A DNA stretch of 11,096 nt from Kiritimatiellales bacterium (GTDB lineage Bacteria > Verrucomicrobiota > Kiritimatiellia > Kiritimatiellales > Pontiellaceae): the NCBI GenBank assembly GCA_030588285.1, contig JAUUYK010000011.1, positions 1 through 11,096 on the forward strand. Reading direction: 5' to 3'. The notes below the pieces were generated by a model. That model saw only the letters and a list, made by a program, of their open reading frames with translations, was not told the DNA's origin and made no database searches. How positions within the stretch are numbered: position 1 is the stretch's first letter; each line of letters starts with the position of its first letter. Both the position numbers and the translations under genes were made by a program. Shown here in pieces: positions 6,752 through 11,096 of the stretch.

Positions 6752-7660
6752 ATGTCCATCAATCAAGCCGTAATTTTCACAAAACCGCTCCATCACCTTG
6801 GATTTGATTTATCCCCAGCTCAGCTGGAAGAACGAACCCGAACCTATTTTGAACAGAACGGTTTTCGCATCGTTTTCAGCAAAAAGGTGACGGGCTCAAA
6901 TTTGGCAGAACACCACATCATTAAGCAGCACTATCTCATATACAGCGAGGCCGCCTGCGCCTCGGCGATTTCTAAACTCAATATTACAGAAAAAGGTAAG
7001 ACCAAATTCGAAGCCGCCTTCGGAAAACATTGGGATCAAGAAATTGCTTTGGGAAAAATAATCCCACCCGCCCTCCTTTTAACCGCAAAAAAGATTTCCG
7101 TTCATCAGCTTTTTAAAAAATGGAATGCACAGTTTACAGCGGGAAAAACCGTAAAACTAGAAGATGGTTTACTCATAGCCTATCTAGCGGATCTGAACGC
7201 CTACTGTATCAACGGCTTTTATCCGGCCATGGAAGCCAACTTTAACCATCCGTCCACGCTGATTCATTACCATGTGGTGGAGTTCGATCCCTCGCAAGTT
7301 TCCTGGCAGCAGTTTCGAAAAAAAAATCTAGGATCCACCGATTCAAGCAAAGCCGATCCGGCCAGTTTTCGCGGCCTGCTCTATGCAGAATATCCCCGTA
7401 AATTCCCCAGCCGAGATAATTTTGTGCATGGCAGCGCGGGCCCGTTTGAAGGATTTATGGAGCGCGCCATCCATGAAGTCGACTTTGAGATGGCGAGCAA
7501 TCCAATCGGTGCATACTTAAAAGGTCGGGGAGTTACCCTTCGTTCCTTTGCCGACTGGAAATCAAAACAATCGATCTCCGCGCTAGGCGAACTATTTGAT
7601 GCAACGGAAGAAAAAGACACGGACGATGTATTGCCCATATTGGAAACGATGGAATGGTAA
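6752..7660 (+). CDS. divergent nucleoside-diphosphate-kinase-like protein with large insertion
   Basis: The ATG at 6752 is preferred over the in-frame TTG at 6722 because GGGAG (6742-6746) lies five bases upstream; this gives 302 residues, about twice a normal NDPK. NDPKs move phosphate between nucleotides through a phospho-histidine. Visible landmarks are: QAVIFTKP (5-12), with K11 in the place of the NDPK IKPD lysine; NGFRIVFSKK (36-45), matching GF.iv..K; HY (60-61); WQQFRKKNLGSTDSSKADPA (185-204) running into SFRG (205-208), matching lGaTdP..A.pgtiRG; and RDNFVHGSAG (221-230), matching N.vHGSD with H226 as the likely catalytic histidine. The aspartate of HGSD is alanine. Between about residues 70 and 165 lies an extra block absent from ordinary NDPKs, and about 55 residues follow the core. 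The gene starts 64 bases after the lipoprotein gene and may or may not belong to that operon. The fold is fairly secure; kinase activity is inference. Confidence 0.72.
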   Translation: MSINQAVIFTKPLHHLGFDLSPAQLEERTRTYFEQNGFRIVFSKKVTGSNLAEHHIIKQHYLIYSEAACASAISKLNITEKGKTKFEAAFGKHWDQEIALGKIIPPALLLTAKKISVHQLFKKWNAQFTAGKTVKLEDGLLIAYLADLNAYCINGFYPAMEANFNHPSTLIHYHVVEFDPSQVSWQQFRKKNLGSTDSSKADPASFRGLLYAEYPRKFPSRDNFVHGSAGPFEGFMERAIHEVDFEMASNPIGAYLKGRGVTLRSFADWKSKQSISALGELFDATEEKDTDDVLPILETMEW

Positions 7661-7774
7661 TTTTTCCATTCTCTTCATCGCTGTCGCAGTCCCGTTTCCG
7701 CTAAAAGATCACCGGGATAATATACCTGTTCCCTCCTTAGGCCTGAGTCGTTACTAAATAGTTTTATAAATCGG

Positions 7775-7812
7775 AAAAAAAAAGATAACGGGTCGGTATC
7801 GGCCCCTTTTCT
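7775..7812. terminator. candidate bidirectional intrinsic terminator
   Basis: GGGTCG (7790-7795) pairs with CGGCCC (7800-7805) around a GTAT loop; the helix is six pairs including one G-T. On the plus strand it is followed by CTTTTCT. On the minus strand it is followed by GTTATC and nine T residues (complement of 7775-7783). Its place between the converging NDPK-like and mazG genes suits a shared terminator, although it is about 130 and 360 bases from the respective stops. Confidence 0.45.
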
Positions 7813-7856
7813 AGGTTTAATTTCGACACGGTTAAAGCGTTGAATTGATGCTATAA

Positions 7857-8006
7857 ATGGCCACTTTAGAAGGTCTTAATTATCAAACGTATAAACAGGA
7901 CGCCCATGAGAACACACTCTATTATGGCTATTCTAGCCGCGACCGGGGACTCTATGAGCGTATGGAGAAAAATGATTTCAAGAGCGTGAAGAAGAAAAAG
8001 AAATGA
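7857..8006 (+). CDS. possible small protein, 49 residues, lysine-rich tail
   Basis: An ATG-initiated frame of 49 codons ends in TGA at 8004-8006. The product starts MATLEGLNYQ, is rich in tyrosine (five) and charged residues, has GLYERMEKNDF in its second half and ends in five lysines after V44. It is the longest open frame noticed in the 510-base gap, and its composition looks more protein-like than neighbouring noise. Against it: there is no Shine-Dalgarno site before the ATG (though several firm genes in this window lack one), there is no recognised family, and 49 codons can occur by chance. The basic tail would suit a nucleic-acid or ribosome-associated peptide, but that is speculation. 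Confidence 0.35.
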   Translation: MATLEGLNYQTYKQDAHENTLYYGYSSRDRGLYERMEKNDFKSVKKKKK

Positions 8007-8170
8007 TGACATTGAAATCCACCAGATCATTTGCTCTGTAGCTAGTTTTACATTAATCCGTTGGGGCCCCTACTTGCCCGTTTATTCAACGCAACGGCGA
8101 GGAGAGATAGAACGTGACAAGGGCGTCGCTTATACGAAAGCTAATAGAACCATATTTCTGATTTCCAGCG

Positions 8171-8965
8171 TCAACCTTCAGCCCGTTTCGCCTCATCCCA
8201 AAAGAGATCGAGTTCGGCCAACGAAAAGGTTTTAAATTCCTGCCCAGAGGCGTGGACTTTTTTTTCCACGAATTGAAAACGGCGAACGAACTTTTTGATA
8301 TTTTGGTTTAGCAGTTCCTCGGGATTATACCCCAAAAATCGGCTGACATTTACGGCAGAGAAAAGAAGATCGCCCAGCTCATCGCGGATATCAGCTTCGT
8401 GTTTCCGGCCGATCGCCTCCTTCAACTCATCGATTTCCTCATGGAGTTTATCGAATACATCGTCGATGTGCTCCCAATCGAATCCGGCCCGGGCCGCTCG
8501 TTTTTGAATTTGATGCGCTTTTTGTAGCGCGGGAAGATGCTTCGGAATGCCGGCGACAATCGATGCCGGCCCCTCCCCTTCTCCTTGCTTTTCAACTTTC
8601 TTGATGGCATCCCAATTTTGCAGTACTTCGCCGGTTCCGGAGACTTCGACTTCGCCGAATACGTGTGGGTGGCGGCGGACCAGTTTATCCGAAATTCCAT
8701 TGGCCACATCATCGAATTTAAAATCGCCCGTTTCGTCGGCAATTTGGCTATGAAAAATCACCTGCAAAAGTAGATCGCCTAGCTCCTCCTCCAACGCCGA
8801 AGCGTTACCACTTTCAATGGCATCGATCACCTCGTAGGCCTCTTCAATCAGATCCGATTTTAGCGAATCATGCGTCTGTTCCCGATCCCAAGGGCAACCA
8901 TCTGGAGCCCGCAGTTTCTGCATGATCCCTAATAACCGTTCAATTGATTCGCCCGTTTTTGCCAT
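8171..8965 (-). CDS. mazG: nucleoside triphosphate pyrophosphohydrolase MazG
   Basis: MazG hydrolyses (d)NTPs to NMP and pyrophosphate, and in E. coli also limits ppGpp. The 264-residue length equals the two-domain E. coli type (about 263). Each MazG domain shows the all-alpha metal-binding pattern EExxE followed by ExxD. The first has IEEAYEVIDAIE with EEELGDLLLQV; the second has HEEIDELKEAI with DELGDLLFSAV. The N-terminal CPWDREQTHDSL and the mid-protein RRHPHVFGE are hallmark MazG motifs. Two adjacent ATGs exist (8968 and 8965). The second is preferred because GGGGG (8975-8971) lies five bases upstream of it but only two from the first. The gene lies downstream of the HAD-like gene on the same strand, with a strong terminator between them, so it is likely expressed from readthrough or its own undetected promoter. 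It ends with TGA at 8171-8173. Confidence 0.95.
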   Translation of the reverse strand: MAKTGESIERLLGIMQKLRAPDGCPWDREQTHDSLKSDLIEEAYEVIDAIESGNASALEEELGDLLLQVIFHSQIADETGDFKFDDVANGISDKLVRRHPHVFGEVEVSGTGEVLQNWDAIKKVEKQGEGEGPASIVAGIPKHLPALQKAHQIQKRAARAGFDWEHIDDVFDKLHEEIDELKEAIGRKHEADIRDELGDLLFSAVNVSRFLGYNPEELLNQNIKKFVRRFQFVEKKVHASGQEFKTFSLAELDLFWDEAKRAEG

Positions 8966-8980
8966 CATTTCCCCCTATCT

Positions 8981-9012
8981 AAAAAAAAGGGCGTTCCAAT
9001 TTTGGAACGCCC
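8981..9012 (-). terminator. strong intrinsic terminator between the HAD-like gene and mazG
   Basis: GGGCGTTCC and GGAACGCCC form a perfect nine-base-pair stem (8989-8997 with 9004-9012) with an A/T loop that can pair two further bases. Read on the minus strand it is followed at once by eight T residues (complement of 8981-8988). It lies about 19 bases beyond the stop of the HAD-like gene and ends about 15 bases before the mazG start, so it should end the upstream transcript or attenuate entry into mazG. Confidence 0.88.
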
Positions 9013-9031
9013 GTCTCAGCATAATACTCGT

Positions 9032-9727
9032 TTACATCCGTAGAGTGAGGTCGAGGATTTTGTCTGGTTTTTCATCGCTCAAATTTTCGAGCACAAGCTT
9101 GGCTCCGCCAAAGTCTTGGAAGGAGGTATATTCGTCGGGAACAACAATACAAGCGGCCCCAGCGGATAATGCGCCTTTACAAGCGATCTGCGAGGAAACC
9201 ACGGCCACGAGGGTGGAGTTTTCCTTGTTGCATTGCTTAAGAATTTTCAACCAGTCGTCGGCACGCGGGAAGGAAGCTTTCACTTCGTCGGGAATAACTA
9301 ACTCAACGCCGAGGGTGTCGAGGCCTAGTTTTTTCATTAGTTTTTCAGCAACCGGAGCCGGCAGTGCGGTGAAGGTAACCACAGGAATGCCGCGTTTTTG
9401 CGTGGCCTTAATGAGCTTGGCAAGACCGGCATCGAGCTCGGCTTCGTTTTCGCAATAGTTTGCAACGGTCTTATCCACTTCGGTCACCGCTTTTTCAATG
9501 GCATCGGTTTTTTTACCGGCGCGTTTCAGCACGTCGGTCACAGCTGCACGATGCAAGGGAGACATCGCTGAGCGAGAAAATAGAACGGGAGTAATTTCAA
9601 CCCCTTTTGTTTTTGCAGCGCTTTTAATTGATGCAAATTCAACGGCGCGTGTTTTTGCGGCGACATATTCCAGCTCGAAGATTAGAGCATGGGTTGAAGC
9701 TTCCTGTGTTTTCTCGTCTTGGCTCAT
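9032..9727 (-). CDS. HAD-superfamily protein with degenerate catalytic motifs (probable pseudo-phosphatase)
   Basis: A 231-residue protein with the layout of the beta-phosphoglucomutase-like HAD hydrolases: an N-terminal strand, a helical cap (about 28-90), then the Rossmann core. Motif I, normally hhhDxD, reads ALIFELE with E18 and E20 replacing both aspartates. Motif II, PVVTFTALP (115-123), keeps a threonine. The motif III area DEVKASFPRAD (147-157) lacks the usual GKPxPD spacing. Motif IV, usually VVEDS or GDS, reads VAVVSSQIACKGALSAG (174-190) with no acidic residue. The final VVPDEYTSFQDFGGAKLVLENL-type block (residues 195-216) is typical of these HADs. The fold is therefore recognisable but the phosphoryl-transfer centre is gone. 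AAAGGAG (9744-9738) lies ten bases before the ATG, a good -35/-10 pair precedes it, and a strong terminator follows. Its role is unknown; a binding or regulatory function is inference. Confidence 0.72.
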   Translation of the reverse strand: MSQDEKTQEASTHALIFELEYVAAKTRAVEFASIKSAAKTKGVEITPVLFSRSAMSPLHRAAVTDVLKRAGKKTDAIEKAVTEVDKTVANYCENEAELDAGLAKLIKATQKRGIPVVTFTALPAPVAEKLMKKLGLDTLGVELVIPDEVKASFPRADDWLKILKQCNKENSTLVAVVSSQIACKGALSAGAACIVVPDEYTSFQDFGGAKLVLENLSDEKPDKILDLTLRM

Positions 9728-9775
9728 AAATCAAATACTCCTTTATTCCGGCTTCTTTTTCAAAAATGAGAGCGT

Positions 9776-9804
9776 AGTGTATGGAGCTTAACCGATTAGG
9801 TCAA
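9776..9804 (-). promoter_or_regulatory. sigma-70-type promoter of the HAD-like gene
   Basis: On the minus strand, TTGACC (9804-9799) matches five of six -35 bases. A 17-base spacer leads to TACACT (9781-9776), which matches four of six -10 bases. A start near 9769 would give a leader of about 40 bases ending with the AAAGGAG site. Box quality, spacing and position make this the best promoter in the window. Confidence 0.6.
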
Positions 9805-9870
9805 TACCCTAATTTTGGGGCTAAAAACAACGCTTCGCGGATCTGTAAAACATTTCCCTCATATAAAGGG

Positions 9871-9905
9871 TTGCAAGGAAAGCGCGGGATATAGATGATA
9901 CCCCG
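9871..9905 (+). promoter_or_regulatory. candidate carA promoter with overlapping inverted repeat
   Basis: TTGCAA (9871-9876) and GATGAT (9894-9899) are 17 bases apart and each matches four of six consensus bases. An inverted repeat, CGGGaTAT (9885-9892) with ATAcCCCG (9898-9905), covers the putative -10 box. It has seven paired positions and one A/C mismatch around a five-base AGATG loop. It could be an operator or, in a transcript starting further upstream, a leader hairpin, since GAATTTTG follows. No PyrR-type or other known pyrimidine/arginine control element was recognised. Confidence 0.35.
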
Positions 9906-9943
9906 AATTTTGAAAACCTAATGCTCCTCTAAAGCCCATATTT

Positions 9944-11053
9944 ATGGAAACACTTATGAAAAAAGCGATTATTGCACTTGAAGATGGCACCTGCTTTGAG
10001 GGCCGCGCGTTTGCGGGGTCCGGCGAAGTCTACGGTGAACTCGTTTTTAACACATCAATGACGGGCTATCAGGAGATCTTAACCGACCCCTCCTATCACG
10101 GCCAGATCGTCACCCTGACCTATCCGCTGATCGGGAACTACGGCATTAATGACGACGATGCGGAATCGCGCGGAATTTTTGCACAGGCACTAGTGGTGAG
10201 CGAATGCTCCCGGATTTACAGCAACTGGCGCGCGAACAAATCGTTATCTGAATATCTCGAAGAAAACGGAAAAATTGGAATTGACGATGTTGATACCCGC
10301 GCCATTACCCTGCACATTCGCGACAAAGGCGCCATGAAATGCATCGTCTCCACCGAAGATCTCGACAAAGAAAGTCTCGTGGCCAAAGCGAAAGCATCCG
10401 ATGGTCTAGTGGGTCGCGACCTCTCCACCGAAGTGACCACCGAACAAAAATATGTTTGGCCCGAGGGCGGGAAAGCCGAGGCCTCTTATAAGGTGGCGGT
10501 CATCGACTGCGGCATTAAACTAAACCAGCTTCGAATTCTAAACGACCTTGATTGCGAATGCACGGTCTATCCCAACACATCCAATGCGGCAGAAATCCTC
10601 GCCACGAATCCCGATGGAATCTTTATTTCTAACGGCCCCGGCGACCCCGCCGGCGCACCGCAAGTCACTGAACTCGTCGGCTAACTGATCGAATCCAAGA
10701 TTCCTATGTTTGGTATCTGCTTCGGCCACCAAATGCTCAGCCTCGCGCTCGGCGCCAAGAGCTTTAAACTTAAATTCGGCCATCGCGGCGGCAACCAGCC
10801 GATTCAGGATCTGCGCAACTCAAAAGTAGAAATCGCCTCGCATAACCACGGCTTCTGCATCGAGGCCGACTCGGTCAATACCGACATCGCCGAAGTCACC
10901 CATATCAACCTCAACGACAACACCGTCGCTGGCCTCAGACACAAACAGCAACCGCTGTTCTGTGTGCAATATCACCCCGAAGCGGCCCCCGGTCCCCACG
11001 ACCCATTCTACCTCTACGAGGAATTCATCGACTTACTGCAGGAAAATAAATAA
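9944..11053 (+). pseudogene. carA: carbamoyl-phosphate synthase small subunit, interrupted by an in-frame TAA
   Basis: CarA is the glutamine amidotransferase subunit that hands ammonia to CarB for carbamoyl phosphate (pyrimidine and arginine synthesis). The first part (246 codons) holds the whole N-terminal domain: ALEDGTCFEG, GELVFNTSMTGYQEIL, DPSYHGQIVTLTYPLIGNYG, DVDTRAIT, then the start of the amidotransferase domain with FISNGPGDP. Codon 247 is TAA (10682-10684). The same frame then continues as [18 protein letters not shown] with nucleophile C259, and ends with [14 protein letters not shown] carrying H344 and E346, finishing at TAA 11051-11053. The total of about 369 positions is normal. 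The catalytic Cys-His-Glu triad lies wholly beyond the internal stop, so a protein ending there would lack glutaminase activity. Codon use shows no decay elsewhere, suggesting a single recent change or a sequence error. ATG 9956 (MKKAIIALEDG) with weak GGAAA upstream is an alternative start. A restart at ATG 10706 is possible but unproven. Confidence 0.9.
10682..10684 (+). other. in-frame TAA within carA
   Basis: The codons read GTC GGC TAA CTG ATC GAA, and homology to CarA continues without a frame change on both sides. One base change could make this codon Lys, Glu, Gln, Leu, Ser or Tyr. In related proteins a charged residue is common in the linker before the PxFGICxGHQ strand. Confidence 0.9.
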
Positions 11054-11096
11054 TGAAACATCCCGAATGGATTGCCATCCTTGACTAGGGCTCACA
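11053..11096 (+). pseudogene. guaA: 5' end of GMP synthase, interrupted by TAG at codon 12 and cut by the window edge
   Basis: The ATG overlaps the carA stop by one base (TAATG), with AGGA in the end of carA nine bases upstream, so translation is coupled. The eleven readable codons give MKHPEWIAILD, then TAG (11086-11088), then GS and a partial CA codon. This matches the start of the GuaA glutamine amidotransferase domain, whose hallmark is ILDFGSQYTQLI or ILDYGSQ. The TAG stands exactly where the aromatic residue belongs, and TAC or TAT (Tyr) to TAG is a single change. GuaA makes GMP from XMP using glutamine and ATP. Only 44 bases are visible, so the identification rests on this short motif and on the neighbouring nucleotide-synthesis gene. 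Confidence 0.65.

Larger units (their letters stand above)
7661..8170. other. convergent intergenic region, mostly without recognisable genes
   Basis: This 510-base stretch separates the plus-strand NDPK-like gene from the minus-strand mazG. It holds a candidate bidirectional terminator (7775-7812) and one possible small gene (7857-8006). Also seen: an imperfect stem spanning the NDPK stop (GAATGG/CCATTC with an outer CGATG/CATCG, about 7645-7680), and the palindrome GGGGCCCC at 8063-8070. No tRNA, tmRNA, RNase P or insertion-sequence signature was found. Confidence 0.6.

Noticed and set aside
8063..8070. GGGGCCCC palindrome with flanking CCGTTG...CAACGG arms
   Set aside because: The short palindrome and loose 28-base loop lack a T-run or neighbouring repeats; not distinguishable from chance.
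8100..8162. GAGGAGA followed by GTG and a 15-codon frame before the mazG 3' end
   Set aside because: The ribosome-site-like sequence is good, but 15 codons are too few to support and nothing else indicates translation.
8922..9458. 178-codon plus-strand frame opposite mazG and the HAD-like gene
   Set aside because: It is a shadow of two well-supported minus-strand genes, spans their terminator and shows serine-rich antisense composition.
9944..11096. Genome-wide stop-codon reassignment explaining the two internal stops
   Set aside because: TAA, TAG and TGA all end intact genes at natural positions in this window, so reassignment of both TAA and TAG is not supported; local error or mutation is simpler.

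Overview
The window looks like chromosomal DNA from a Gram-negative (diderm) bacterium, with roughly half G+C and mostly housekeeping genes. An Mla-type lipid transport operon, an outer-membrane-type lipoprotein, RNase Y and Shine-Dalgarno sites on only some genes would suit the PVC group (Kiritimatiellota/Verrucomicrobiota-like). That placement is an inference from gene style, not a computed result. No tRNA, rRNA, CRISPR array, insertion sequence or phage gene was seen.

Layout, left to right. (a) 1-2313, plus strand: the last 17 codons of an unidentified gene, 5-formyltetrahydrofolate cyclo-ligase, then ribonuclease Y, whose leader carries a candidate promoter and a perfect 8-bp stem. (b) 2504-6687, plus strand: a compact cluster of a catalytically dead rhomboid-like membrane protein with a C-terminal zinc-binding tail, an MlaB-MlaE (STAS plus permease) fusion, an MlaF ATPase, an MlaD/MCE protein and a PqiC-like lipoprotein. 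The last four form a retrograde/anterograde lipid ABC transporter, and no MlaC-like periplasmic carrier lies beside them. (c) 6752-7660: a very divergent nucleoside-diphosphate-kinase-like protein with a large insertion. (d) 7661-8170: a convergent intergenic stretch with a candidate bidirectional terminator and one possible 49-codon gene. (e) 9727-8171, minus strand: a HAD-fold protein that has lost its catalytic aspartates, a strong intrinsic terminator, then mazG. (f) 9728-9943: a divergent promoter region. (g) 9944-11096, plus strand: carA followed by the start of guaA, overlapping by one base. Both reading frames are broken by an in-frame stop (TAA in carA, TAG in guaA).

The most unusual points are the two independent nonsense codons in adjacent nucleotide-biosynthesis genes within about 400 bases, two enzyme-fold proteins with degraded catalytic centres (the rhomboid and the HAD), the enlarged NDPK-like protein, and the structured leader of rny. 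No wholly new multi-gene system could be demonstrated. The nearest candidate is the pairing of a zinc-tailed rhomboid pseudoprotease with an Mla/Pqi hybrid transporter.
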